Source: Butyrivibrio sp.
GTDB lineage: Bacteria; Bacillota; Clostridia; Lachnospirales; Lachnospiraceae
DNA: 34,888 nt
Reading direction: 5' to 3'
Assembly (NCBI GenBank): GCA_017446685.1
Contig: JAFSQI010000020.1
Location: forward strand, 1-34,888
Of this stretch, positions 17,410 through 26,450 are shown one piece after another. The notes under the pieces are model-generated. The model was not told the origin of the DNA. It worked only from the letters and a program-made list of their open reading frames with translations, and searched no databases. The position numbers were made by a program, and so were the translations under genes. Within the stretch, counting starts at the first letter, position 1. Each line of letters opens with the position of its first letter.

Positions 17410-18174
17410 ATGAAAGATAACAAACTACTTCTTATAAGCAGCGGTTCTACTTTTATGGTCGATGCCTTATCTAACGGCCTTAAAGAAGTAGGCATCACTG
17501 TCGAAAAATGTGAACCAAAGATAAAGGAGCTTGAAAAATATAAAGAAAGTCCCAATGTAATTCTTTTTTATCTTGGAAGCTATATTGATGAGATCGCTGA
17601 TGTACTTGTATATCTTAAGGATATGTGTCTTGAACAGGAAAAAATCCTTTGTACCATAGGCGACAACTCAGAGTACAATGTGCTCACAAAGGTTATTCCG
17701 GAGGATTTCATTAAAGAGAATTTCTTAAGACCATTGAATATTAAAAATGTTGCGGAGAAAATGCAGCTTATTTTGTCAGTAAATGATGAAATGCAAAGAA
17801 GAAAGAGAATTCTTCTGGTGGATGATGATCCTACTTTTTTGACGCTTGTAAAAAAATGGCTTGACGAAGAATACAGAGTAACTATAGTAAATTCCGGAAT
17901 GCAGGCAATAACTTTTTTGGCTACTAATGAGCCTGATCTTATACTTCTTGATTATGAGATGCCAGTGACCACAGGACCGCAGGTTTTGGAAATGATACGA
18001 AGCGAAGTTAAGACGGAGCGGGTTCCGGTCATTTTCCTTACCGGAAAGGGAGACAGGGAGAGCGTAATGAAGGTGCTAAGCCTAAAACCAAACGGATATC
18101 TTTTAAAAACAATGAGTAAGGAAGATATTTTAAAGAGTATCAGAGATTTCTTTGAAGCAAATAAAGGAAAGTAA
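17410..18174 (+). CDS. Pseudo-receiver/receiver protein without output domain
   Basis: This 254-residue protein has two receiver-like halves. Residues 1-125 (LLLISSGSTFMVDALSNGLK ... VILFYLGSYID) have the alpha/beta pattern but lack the phospho-acceptor Asp and the acidic pocket, so this half is probably a pseudo-receiver. Residues 133-252 form a complete receiver: LLVDDDPTFL, Asp181 in LLDYEMPVTTGP, FLTGKGDRE, and a Lys in GYLLKTMS in place of the usual Lys-Pro. There is no DNA-binding or enzymatic output domain. It starts one base after the hybrid kinase stop, with GAGAGGGA upstream, so it is a likely phosphorelay partner of that kinase's HPt domain. Confidence 0.87.
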   Translation: MKDNKLLLISSGSTFMVDALSNGLKEVGITVEKCEPKIKELEKYKESPNVILFYLGSYIDEIADVLVYLKDMCLEQEKILCTIGDNSEYNVLTKVIPEDFIKENFLRPLNIKNVAEKMQLILSVNDEMQRRKRILLVDDDPTFLTLVKKWLDEEYRVTIVNSGMQAITFLATNEPDLILLDYEMPVTTGPQVLEMIRSEVKTERVPVIFLTGKGDRESVMKVLSLKPNGYLLKTMSKEDILKSIRDFFEANKGK

Positions 18175-18204
18175 AAAACCGATTATGACTTATAAATGAC
18201 AGTT

Positions 18205-18234
18205 GGCGCTCTTTTGTTCAGGAGCGCCTTTTTT
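18205..18234 (+). terminator. Terminator of the signalling gene run
   Basis: GGCGCTC pairs with GAGCGCC around a ten-base loop and is followed by TTTTTT. It closes the run of genes from 11216 to 18174. Confidence 0.93.
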
Positions 18235-18262
18235 GTTGTATCATAAATAAGTAAATTATTAT
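18233..18262 (+). promoter_or_regulatory. Possible promoter of the GH2 gene
   Basis: TTGTTG (18233-18238) and TATTAT (18257-18262) are 18 bases apart, giving a leader of about 20 bases to ATG 18287. The -35 overlaps the terminator T-run by two bases. Moderate match only. Confidence 0.35.
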
Positions 18263-18286
18263 ATTTTTTCAGAAAAGGGGTAATAA

Positions 18287-20713
18287 ATGCAAAAAATTGA
18301 TTTTAATAAAAATTGGACTTATAAAAAAACAGATGTACCAGATATCGAGAAAAAGGTGGATTTACCTCATGATGCCATGCTCTGCGAAAAGCGGGATGAA
18401 GCAAATCCCGGGATTCATAATTTGGGATACTTTGAGGGCCATGATTATGAGTATAAAAAAACATTTACTATTCCAAAAGAGTATGCGGATAAAGATGTGA
18501 TCTTTGAATTTGAGGGAGTATATCACGATCCCGAGGTCTATATAAACGGTGTAAAAAAAGGAGGCTGCAATTATGGCTATACAGGTTTTACCGTTATTGC
18601 AGATAATCTTTTTACAGAAAAAGAAAATGAGATAAAAGTTATTTCAAAAAATGCCGATCAGCCGAATAGCCGCTGGTATTCGGGCTCAGGAATTTACAGA
18701 CCTGTCTGGATGTATGTTGGTGATAAGGACAGGATAACATTTGACGGTGTGAAAGTAAGAACCATTTTTACAAATTCTTACGGTGATGATCATTTTTTTG
18801 GAAGTGCAACAATTGGCGTTACTGTTGATGTTACCAGTGCAGAGACATCGGATGAAGAGTTCGAATATACTATTGTTTCCGCTAAAGGTGAGGAAGTTGC
18901 TTCCGGAAAAGCTCCGGTACATAACGAAAAAGAGATTTCTTTTGACAAGATTGAACTTTGGAGCGCCAGACATCCTTCACTTTATAAGTTATGTGTAAAA
19001 TATAAAAATGACGAAGAAACAGTTACTTTCGGTATCAGAACACTTACATGGGACAGACAAAAGGGACTTCGCGTAAACGGGAAAAGAATTCTTTTAAGGG
19101 GCGCATGTATACATTCCGATAATCAGCTTTTGGGAGCAGTGACAGATCCTGATGCGGAGGAAAGAAGAGTAAAGCTTTTAAAAAGATGTGGCTACAACGC
19201 TATAAGAAGTGCGCATAATCCATGTTCTAAATATCTTTTGGAGGCATGTGACAAATATGGAATGTACATGATGGATGAGTATGTGGATATGTGGTATATA
19301 CATAAAACAAAGTATGACTATGCGCTTCATATGACAAAAAATTATGAATATGATCTAAAAGCAATGGTTGAAAAAGACTACAATCATCCGTCAGTAATCA
19401 TGTATTCAACAGGTAATGAAGTTGCAGAAACCGGTCAAAAAAAAGGAATTGACCTTACAGGGAAAATGACTGCTTATCTTCATAAGCTTGATAGTTCAAG
19501 ACCTGTTACTTGCGGCGTCAACATATTTTTTAACCTGCTGTTTTCTATGGGATTTGGTATATACAGCGATGAAAAAGCAGAAAAAGATGCCAAAGAAGCA
19601 GGAAAAAAGAAGAAAGCTGTCGGAAGTGAGTTTTACAATCAGATGGCAGGAATTTTTGGCGATACCTTCATGAAAATGGGTGCTGCAACTTACCCCTGTG
19701 ATTTAAAGACTAAAGATGCTTTTGCAAACATGGATATTGCAGGGTACAACTATGGAATCCTGCGATATAGAAAAGATCTGAACAAGTATAAGGAAAGACT
19801 TATAGTTGGCAGTGAGACTTTCTGCAAGGATGCTTATAAATTCTATGAATTTGCAAAGACACATCCGGGACTTATAGGAGATTTTGTCTGGGCAGGAATG
19901 GACTATATAGGCGAAGCAGGAATCGGTTCCTGGGAGCATGAGGACTATGCACCTAAGAATGCGGATAAGGCCGGTTGGCTCACGGCGGGAAGCGGAAGAC
20001 TTGACATTACAGGTAAACCTATTGGAGAAGCCTATTATACAAGAGTGGCATTTGATAGGGAGAAAGGTCCGATAATTGCAGTAGAGCCTGTATATCAGAC
20101 AGGTAAACATACTCCTTCTGCATGGAAAATGTCAGAGGCAATAAGAAGCTGGTCCTACAGAGGATGCGAAGGATATGAAGCAAGGGTTGAAGTTTACGCA
20201 AGGGCTGAAGAAGTGGAGCTTTTTATTAATGGAATAAGCGTTGGAAGAAAGAAATCCGCCAATGATTGTATTTTCAAATTTAAGACAAAATATACAAGCG
20301 GCACAATTAAAGCTGTTGCCTATGACAGAAACGGAGAAGTCATCGGAAAAGATGAATTAAAGACTGCAGGAAGTGAAACAAGACTATCGATTATCCCGGA
20401 AAAAGCCACTGCTAAGACAGGACATCTTTTATATGTAAGGCTTTCATTTACCGATCAGGAAGGAATATGGAAACCTATGGAAAAACACACAGTAAAGGTT
20501 GGCGTTACAGGTGGAAAACTTGTAGCTTTTGGAAACGCATGTCCTTATAATCCTGACGGATATCTTCGTGATGAGACTTTTACTTATTACGGAGAAGCTC
20601 TTGCAATTGTAAGAGTAGAAGATGAGCACATTGTAAAAGTATCAGCTGATTATGAAGGACATTCTGCTAATCTGAGTATTCCGGTTGAAAATAAAGAAAA
20701 TATTCAGGTCTGA
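18287..20713 (+). CDS. Glycoside hydrolase family 2 protein (beta-galactosidase-like)
   Basis: This 808-residue retaining glycosidase has no signal peptide and is expected to act in the cytoplasm on imported oligosaccharides. The GH2 order is clear: sugar-binding domain (YFEGHDYEYKKTFTIP, GVYHDPEVYINGV, SRWYSGSGIYRPVWM), an immunoglobulin-like domain (about 150-262), then the catalytic barrel (GIRTLTWD, NGKRILLRGACIHSDN, RSAHNPCSKYLLEACD). Glu378 in STGNEVAETG is the acid/base and Glu510 in VGSETFCKDAY the nucleophile. C-terminal immunoglobulin-like domains follow. A lysine-rich insert (EKAEKDAKEAGKKKKAVG) lies between the two catalytic glutamates. Substrate is probably a beta-galactoside or related glycoside of pectin side chains, judging by neighbours. 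AGGGG serves ATG 18287. Confidence 0.9.
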   Translation: MQKIDFNKNWTYKKTDVPDIEKKVDLPHDAMLCEKRDEANPGIHNLGYFEGHDYEYKKTFTIPKEYADKDVIFEFEGVYHDPEVYINGVKKGGCNYGYTGFTVIADNLFTEKENEIKVISKNADQPNSRWYSGSGIYRPVWMYVGDKDRITFDGVKVRTIFTNSYGDDHFFGSATIGVTVDVTSAETSDEEFEYTIVSAKGEEVASGKAPVHNEKEISFDKIELWSARHPSLYKLCVKYKNDEETVTFGIRTLTWDRQKGLRVNGKRILLRGACIHSDNQLLGAVTDPDAEERRVKLLKRCGYNAIRSAHNPCSKYLLEACDKYGMYMMDEYVDMWYIHKTKYDYALHMTKNYEYDLKAMVEKDYNHPSVIMYSTGNEVAETGQKKGIDLTGKMTAYLHKLDSSRPVTCGVNIFFNLLFSMGFGIYSDEKAEKDAKEAGKKKKAVGSEFYNQMAGIFGDTFMKMGAATYPCDLKTKDAFANMDIAGYNYGILRYRKDLNKYKERLIVGSETFCKDAYKFYEFAKTHPGLIGDFVWAGMDYIGEAGIGSWEHEDYAPKNADKAGWLTAGSGRLDITGKPIGEAYYTRVAFDREKGPIIAVEPVYQTGKHTPSAWKMSEAIRSWSYRGCEGYEARVEVYARAEEVELFINGISVGRKKSANDCIFKFKTKYTSGTIKAVAYDRNGEVIGKDELKTAGSETRLSIIPEKATAKTGHLLYVRLSFTDQEGIWKPMEKHTVKVGVTGGKLVAFGNACPYNPDGYLRDETFTYYGEALAIVRVEDEHIVKVSADYEGHSANLSIPVENKENIQV

Positions 20714-20758
20714 GGTTTGGGAATATGAAAAGAGTAAAAACATATGGCAGATAATATT

Positions 20759-20800
20759 TTGCACATCTGTTTCTATAGATTCAGATGTGCAATTATTTTT
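20759..20800 (+). terminator. Terminator after the GH2 gene
   Basis: TTGCACATCTG pairs perfectly with CAGATGTGCAA around a 12-base loop, followed by TTATTTTTA. The downstream 150 bases before the next gene hold only weak promoter-like sequence (for example TTGTCA at 20884-20889). Confidence 0.85.
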
Positions 20801-20954
20801 AAATGATTGAAAAAGCTAAGAAAGTAAAGTTTTATGACAGAAAAATATTCATGAGGTAATCTATACTTAATTTAACAGATGAGTTGTCATACGTTTACTT
20901 CGCTGTGTAAATAGCTTTTGTCGGTCAATTCATTATATTAAGGTGGGGAAAAAT

Positions 20955-23666
20955 ATGAAGGTACATTTACTTAAAGGTAGAACCCAAAGTGGTTATGTTA
21001 CATTCGGAAGCGTTTATAAGCCCGGAGAAATAGTTGCTTCAAAATCAGAATTTTCCTTGAAAAAATCATCAGGAGAAATAATTCCTGTTCAAAGCAGGGT
21101 AACTGCAATCTGGCCGGATGGAAGCGTTAAGTGGGCATCACATACCGCAAATGCTGAACTTATAGGCGATGGTGCAGAAATAGAATGCGTTTCTAAGGAT
21201 GCTCAGACAGAAGATATTTTTTCCGTCAGCAGTAATCTGAACCTATTAAAAAATGAAGAAGATGTCAACGATATTGAAAAAATAGTTGTTACCGGTAACG
21301 AAGATACACTAAAAGTAAATACCGGAAAAATTACAATTTCTGTCCCAAATAATAACCATGACAATAGAAAAGAGCTATTTGTTATTTCTGATCAAAATGG
21401 CAATGAAACAGTCGGCACTTCAGTTTTGAAGCTTGAGGAAAGAGAAAAAACACAAGATGATGTTCAGCGCATAATTATAAAAGACTATGTGGGAAAAGCA
21501 GAAAAAATACAGCTTTTGGAAAAAGGACCTCTTCAGGCGGTTATTCGTTTTGATGGAATTCACGAAAGTAAAGACGGTAAAAAAGATATAATCCCTTTTA
21601 GAATTTATATGTACTGTTTTGCAGGCAGCAGTGACATAAAGTTCACTTATACATTTTTTTACGATGGGGATGCAAACAAGGATTTTCTAAAGGGCTATGG
21701 TATAAAACTAACCTCCGGGATAAAAGGAAATGCCGCTGAGAGATTTATTTTTGCAGGAACAGATAAAGGGAATTTCAAAGAGGCTTCCGCTCTAATGTTT
21801 TCAAGTCATCCAAAGCTTCCTGAAAACTACTATTCAGACCAGCTTACCAAGGGAATTGTTGGAAACGTTGATGAAAATGAAGATGCAAAATATGTTCTTT
21901 CAAATGTACCAATATGGAATGACTTTAGCGTTGTTCAGGACAGTTCCTATCATTACAGAATTACAAAAAGAACAAGAGAAGGTTTCTGCTATTTGAATTC
22001 AAGAGAGGGAAGTAAAGTATCCGGGAATATTTGTATTAGTGGAACAAACGGAGGTGTTCATGCCGGAATCAGGGATATGTGGAAAAAATATCCTGCAGAG
22101 CTTGAAGTTTACGGACTTTCAAAGGAAAAGACCGATGTATATCTCTGGTTTTATTCTCCTAAGGCTGAAAGTTATGATTTCAGACATTATGATGACAGAA
22201 GTTATGTGGACACTTTATATGAAGGATTTAAGCATCAGGATCCGAGCCCTGTAGGGATAGCTGTTACAAGTGAAGGCAGATTGCAATTTTTTGAAGAAAA
22301 GTTTCCTAAAGAAAAAGCACTGTCGGATTTTGAAAAAACATTAAATAATCCTCCTGTATATGTTCTTAGTCCCGAGGATTATCATGATAAAAAGGCTTTC
22401 GGACATTACAGTTTGCCGTCAAAAGATACTGAAGTAATGGAGCTTATTGAAAACCAGCTTCAAAAAGAAATAGATTTTTATAAAGAAGAGATTTCTTCAA
22501 GAGACTGGTATGGACTTTTTGACTATGGAGATGTCATGCACAAGTATGATACTGTTCGTCATACCTGGCGCTATGATATGGGCGGCTTTGCCTGGCAGAA
22601 TACTGAGCTTATTCCTACTTATCTTTTGTGGCTTAGTTTTCTTAGAACAGGAGATAGCGAGATATTTACAATGGCAGAAGCCATGTCAAGACACTGCTCA
22701 GAAGTTGATATGTATCATTTTGGCGAGAAAAAAGGAATTGGTACAAGGCATAATGTAAGACACTGGGGATGTCCATGTAAGGAGCCGAGAGTTTCCATGG
22801 CCGGGCATCATAGATTTTATTATTACCTTACCGGAGACTACAGAATAGGTGAAGTAATGCGTGATAGTGTAGATGCTGATAAATCTATGGTGAATGTACC
22901 ATATTTTAAAACAGAAAAATCTGCAAGTGACGGAAAAGAGAAACTTTGCATCAGATGCGGCCCTGACTGGACCAGTCTTTTAGCTAACTGGATGACAGAA
23001 TATGAACGTACCGGAAATAAATACTATCTTGAAAAAATCCAGGCGGGAGTAGACGATATCTATAAGACTCCGTTTGGACTCGCATCAGGTCCTGAGTATC
23101 TTCTTGACCTTGATAACGGTCATCTTGAGTATACAGGTGAACATGATGAATCCACAAATATGCATTTGCAGGTTTGCCAGGGCGGTACAGAAATCTGGAT
23201 TGAGCTTGTAGATGTTTTGGGATGTACAGAAAATGGCTCTGATAAGCTAAAAAAGCTCCTTGCTGATTACGGTTCGTTTTATATGCTGACCAAAGAAGAA
23301 AAAGAAAAATTCACAGAAGGAAAGATATCGAAAAGGCCTTTTTCATTTCCATATTTTGCATCAGCAATGTCAGCTTTTTCTGCTTCGGTAAATGATGATG
23401 AAAAGCTTGCAGGAACTGTAGTTGAAAAAATATTTACAGCAATATTCGGAGAAAGTGATATGACAGGCTTTGAGACAGTGCCTTACGGTGCGGATATATA
23501 CGGAAATGAGCTCAAGGAAATTCCATGGATCAGCACTAACTTTGCTTCGCAGTGGGGAGTGAACATGATAGTCGCACTTGACTTCATAAAGGAATACTTC
23601 CCTGAAACTATAGAGGAGCTGAAAGAAAAATATGTAAAGGGCAGAGAAAACTTTCATCTTGCGTAG
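20955..23666 (+). CDS. PcRGLX/YetA-like protein, probable exo-rhamnogalacturonan lyase (PL26 type)
   Basis: This 903-residue protein matches the three-domain layout of the PcRGLX/YetA family. An N-terminal RIFT-barrel (GYVTFGSVYKPGEI, VTAIWPDGSVKWASHTA) is followed by a beta-rich middle domain (about 250-480) and a C-terminal alpha/alpha barrel (FAWQNTELIPTYLLWLSFLR, RHNVRHWGCPCKEPRVSMAG, TGEHDESTNMHLQ). PcRGLX is an exo-acting unsaturated rhamnogalacturonan lyase assigned to PL26. Activity here is inferred from fold and neighbours. No signal peptide is present, so it acts inside the cell. AGGTGGGG serves ATG 20955; the in-frame GTG at 20943 lies within that binding site and is rejected. The next gene starts 37 bases after its stop. 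Confidence 0.8.
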   Translation: MKVHLLKGRTQSGYVTFGSVYKPGEIVASKSEFSLKKSSGEIIPVQSRVTAIWPDGSVKWASHTANAELIGDGAEIECVSKDAQTEDIFSVSSNLNLLKNEEDVNDIEKIVVTGNEDTLKVNTGKITISVPNNNHDNRKELFVISDQNGNETVGTSVLKLEEREKTQDDVQRIIIKDYVGKAEKIQLLEKGPLQAVIRFDGIHESKDGKKDIIPFRIYMYCFAGSSDIKFTYTFFYDGDANKDFLKGYGIKLTSGIKGNAAERFIFAGTDKGNFKEASALMFSSHPKLPENYYSDQLTKGIVGNVDENEDAKYVLSNVPIWNDFSVVQDSSYHYRITKRTREGFCYLNSREGSKVSGNICISGTNGGVHAGIRDMWKKYPAELEVYGLSKEKTDVYLWFYSPKAESYDFRHYDDRSYVDTLYEGFKHQDPSPVGIAVTSEGRLQFFEEKFPKEKALSDFEKTLNNPPVYVLSPEDYHDKKAFGHYSLPSKDTEVMELIENQLQKEIDFYKEEISSRDWYGLFDYGDVMHKYDTVRHTWRYDMGGFAWQNTELIPTYLLWLSFLRTGDSEIFTMAEAMSRHCSEVDMYHFGEKKGIGTRHNVRHWGCPCKEPRVSMAGHHRFYYYLTGDYRIGEVMRDSVDADKSMVNVPYFKTEKSASDGKEKLCIRCGPDWTSLLANWMTEYERTGNKYYLEKIQAGVDDIYKTPFGLASGPEYLLDLDNGHLEYTGEHDESTNMHLQVCQGGTEIWIELVDVLGCTENGSDKLKKLLADYGSFYMLTKEEKEKFTEGKISKRPFSFPYFASAMSAFSASVNDDEKLAGTVVEKIFTAIFGESDMTGFETVPYGADIYGNELKEIPWISTNFASQWGVNMIVALDFIKEYFPETIEELKEKYVKGRENFHLA

Positions 23667-23703
23667 GGCTTTTGGCTTTACATCATGTTTATGGGGGAAA
23701 GAA

Positions 23704-25605
23704 ATGGGAAGTAATTTATTAGCTGATAAAATGAACAGTCCTATGGATGAGTTTACTCCGATTCCGTTCTGGTTTTGGAATGATGAACTCTCTGAAAAAG
23801 AGATTGAACGTCAGATGGAAGAGATGAAGGCAAAGGGAGTATGCGGCTTTGTTATACATCCAAGAAAAGGACTGCCAAGGTCCATCGGATATCTTTCAGA
23901 TGATTATTTCAGATTTGTAAAGTTCGCAGTTAAAAAAGCTGAAGAACTCGATATGAAAGTGGTCTTATATGATGAAGCAATGTATCCGTCAGGGTCATGC
24001 CATGGAGAGGTAGTAAAAAGAAATCCGGAGTTTGCATCCAAAGGTCTTAAGCTTGTTGTGATGAACAAAGACAGTGACTCTGAGTGTGATACTGAGGGAC
24101 AACTTATTACCGAGTACGCATGTGAGGACAAAATCTACAGATACTACCTGGTTCCAAGCGGTGGTACTATTCGCGGTGTGCATGAAAATGAGGATGACGG
24201 AGAGGCGGATGTTCCCAAAAGCGCCGACCTTTTAAATCCGGAAGCAGTAGCTTCATTTATAAACCTTACCCATGATAAGTATTTCAGTGAGCTCTCTGAC
24301 TATTTTGGAAATACCATAACTGCATTTTTTACGGATGAGCCAAATATACTTGGACGAAATGCCAAAGAAGATATTATTCCATGGAGCGAAGGAATTCTTG
24401 AAGAATTCAGAGCTGCCGGAGGATTAGACGAAAATCTCAGATATCTTTTTGACAAAAAAGATGCTCTTTCTTCCGATGGAAATATTGATGAAGAAAAAGC
24501 TGCAAAGAATATTTATAAAAATGTAATCTATAACCGCCTTTCAAACAGCTACTATAGACAACTGTCTGACTGGTGCATTTCACATGGAATTTCACTTACA
24601 GGTCATCCGGAAAAAAGTACGGATATAGGTTTCCTTAAATACTTTCAGGTTCCATGCCAGGATGTGGTGTGGAGATTTGTTGAGCCTGAGGATGGACACG
24701 CAATAGAGGGCGAGCACTCTGCCATGGGAAAATGCTCTTCAGATAGTGCAAGGCACAGGAAAAAGCCAAGAAACGGCAACGAATGCTTTGGCTGCTGCAG
24801 AAGAAGGCAGGACCCCAAGCTCTTTACGGAAAAAGATATGAGATGGTATCTTAACTGGCTGTTTGTGAGGGGAGTAAATCTTGTCTATCCTCATGCCTTC
24901 TACTATTCAGTCAGAGAAGACAGAGGGGATGAGCGTCCGCCGGAGGTGGGCATGCACAATCCTTACTGGCCTGAATATGCGAAAATGAGCAGCTTTATAA
25001 AGCGCATGTGTTATCTTAATACAGGTAGCTGCAATCTGGCTCAGGTGGCAGTTATATGTGAAGAACAGGAAATGTCCTGGAAGCTTGCAAAACCTCTTTA
25101 TACAAATCAGATTGATTTTAATTACCTGGAAAGAGAACTGCTTATAGAGTGCGGGATTGTTTCTAATGGTTCTAAAGAGGGTGCAGTACTGAAAATAGCT
25201 GACTACGAGTACTCTGTGCTTATTGCAGATAAGAAAACCTATGAACAGACAGAAAAAGCCCGGAGAGACATTATTGACTCATTCAAAAACAGCGGCGGAA
25301 AAGTTATTATTCTTGATGAAAATAATTTTGACGAAAAAAAGTATGTTGATGACATATCTGAATGTATAGAAAGAAAGGTTGTTTTTGAAGGGGATATATA
25401 TGACCTTAGAAGCACTGTTCTGAAAAAGGATGATAATGAATTGTTCCTTATGAGCAATGAGGGAATGGAGACTATTACCGTTAAGCCGATAGTAAATGAC
25501 AAAGTTTCCGTTACACTTTATAATCCCTACACATGCAGGACGATTGAAAATTTCACTGGGGAAATCTCAATCGAGCCTTGCGATATGTGGATTGCATTTA
25601 TGTGA
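23704..25605 (+). CDS. GH106-like glycosyl hydrolase (alpha-L-rhamnosidase related)
   Basis: This 633-residue protein begins with the block TPIPFWFWNDELSEKEIERQ and GVCGFVIHPRKGL, typical of the GH106 alpha-L-rhamnosidase superfamily. Further family-like blocks are VVLYDEAMYPSGSCHGEV, ITAFFTDEPNILG, HAIEGEHSAMGKCSSDSARH and MRWYLNWLFVRGVNLVYPH. It is shorter than the roughly 800-1100 residues usual for GH106 and has no signal peptide, so it may be a minimal cytoplasmic form. Rhamnose release from rhamnogalacturonan oligosaccharides would fit the adjacent lyase-like gene. GGGGGAAAG lies just before ATG 23704; the longer frame from 23659 overlaps the upstream gene and is rejected. The 3' end overlaps the convergent HD gene by eight bases. 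Confidence 0.75.
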   Translation: MGSNLLADKMNSPMDEFTPIPFWFWNDELSEKEIERQMEEMKAKGVCGFVIHPRKGLPRSIGYLSDDYFRFVKFAVKKAEELDMKVVLYDEAMYPSGSCHGEVVKRNPEFASKGLKLVVMNKDSDSECDTEGQLITEYACEDKIYRYYLVPSGGTIRGVHENEDDGEADVPKSADLLNPEAVASFINLTHDKYFSELSDYFGNTITAFFTDEPNILGRNAKEDIIPWSEGILEEFRAAGGLDENLRYLFDKKDALSSDGNIDEEKAAKNIYKNVIYNRLSNSYYRQLSDWCISHGISLTGHPEKSTDIGFLKYFQVPCQDVVWRFVEPEDGHAIEGEHSAMGKCSSDSARHRKKPRNGNECFGCCRRRQDPKLFTEKDMRWYLNWLFVRGVNLVYPHAFYYSVREDRGDERPPEVGMHNPYWPEYAKMSSFIKRMCYLNTGSCNLAQVAVICEEQEMSWKLAKPLYTNQIDFNYLERELLIECGIVSNGSKEGAVLKIADYEYSVLIADKKTYEQTEKARRDIIDSFKNSGGKVIILDENNFDEKKYVDDISECIERKVVFEGDIYDLRSTVLKKDDNELFLMSNEGMETITVKPIVNDKVSVTLYNPYTCRTIENFTGEISIEPCDMWIAFM

Positions 25606-26185
25606 GAGACGGAACCTTTCTTAAACGCTTTAAAAGAGTAAGCTCATAATAAGTGCTCAATTTATCGCCTTTTATAAGCAGATACCCTGTCATTGAAAAA
25701 GGCGGTATCGGCATTGAAGGAAACATGTGTCTTGCAATTGCTGTCCGCACAACAACAGGAAGGTCAGGGATGAGCTGTTGAGCTATAACTACAGAATGTA
25801 TAGGATGAAGATAGCAGCACACTATATCATTTTTAAATTTTTCATGTCTTCCAATTATTCCAAGATCGTGGCAAAGACAAGCCAAAACTACATTGCTAAT
25901 GTTGATGTGATAACCGCGTTCCATCATGCGATATGCAGATTCCAATGCAAACAGTGCAACATGGAGTGTATGTTCACCAACAGTAGTAATGTAGTGATGC
26001 TGCTGATAAAATGAACTTCTGAATATATCAGACTGAATAACTCTTTTTCCATAAATATATATATCTTTAAAAGCTCTGTTTGTTGTCTCTATATTGACAT
26101 TTTTTAAATCCTGCCAGGCAAGCAGATTTTCTTTTATCTTTGGCTCAGGGCAGCAATACCCTATAAAGTCACTTCTTAATTCCAT
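25598..26185 (-). CDS. HD-domain phosphohydrolase-like protein
   Basis: This 195-residue protein has an HD-superfamily metal site: His72 (GEHTLHVALFA), His106-Asp107 (LACLCHDLGIIG), His127/His130 (YLHPIHSVVIAQQ) and His153 (AIARHMFP). This spacing is typical of small stand-alone HD hydrolases. The N-terminal part (KNVNIETTNRAFKDIYIYGK) is short and the substrate is unknown; nucleotides or their derivatives are usual for the superfamily. On the - strand GGAG lies about seven bases before the ATG. It is the only minus-strand gene in the window and is divergent from the cardiolipin synthase gene across a 265-base A/T-rich spacer. Confidence 0.85.
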   Translation of the reverse strand: MELRSDFIGYCCPEPKIKENLLAWQDLKNVNIETTNRAFKDIYIYGKRVIQSDIFRSSFYQQHHYITTVGEHTLHVALFALESAYRMMERGYHINISNVVLACLCHDLGIIGRHEKFKNDIVCCYLHPIHSVVIAQQLIPDLPVVVRTAIARHMFPSMPIPPFSMTGYLLIKGDKLSTYYELTLLKRLRKVPSLT

Positions 26186-26450
26186 ATTTTCTCCAATTCA
26201 ATATATAAAGAGCTGCTGTTCATTTCCTTACATTGCTGACTGAACAGTAACTGTAAAGACATCTTATTGTACCGAAAAAATATACATTATACAAATATTT
26301 TATTTTGGATATTTTACATCCGGAGAATAAATATATTCTTAAAATAATCAAAAATATAAAATAAAAATTGTTCAAAATGTAATATAATTTCATTTATAAT
26401 AAAGTATACATGTTTATTTTACATCGCAAAAAATTTCCCGGGAGATGAAA
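26186..26450. promoter_or_regulatory. Divergent A/T-rich spacer with promoter-like boxes
   Basis: The spacer between the divergent HD and cardiolipin synthase genes must hold both promoters. On the + strand TATAAT occurs at 26395-26400 with a poor -35 (TTCAAA, 18 bases upstream); another TATAAT is at 26383-26388. No clear operator is seen. Confidence 0.4.

Noticed and set aside
25727-26014. Plus-strand frame of 95 residues opposite the HD gene
   Set aside because: The opposite strand encodes a protein with an intact HD metal site; the plus frame is Cys/His/Met-rich, without known motifs or a ribosome binding site.
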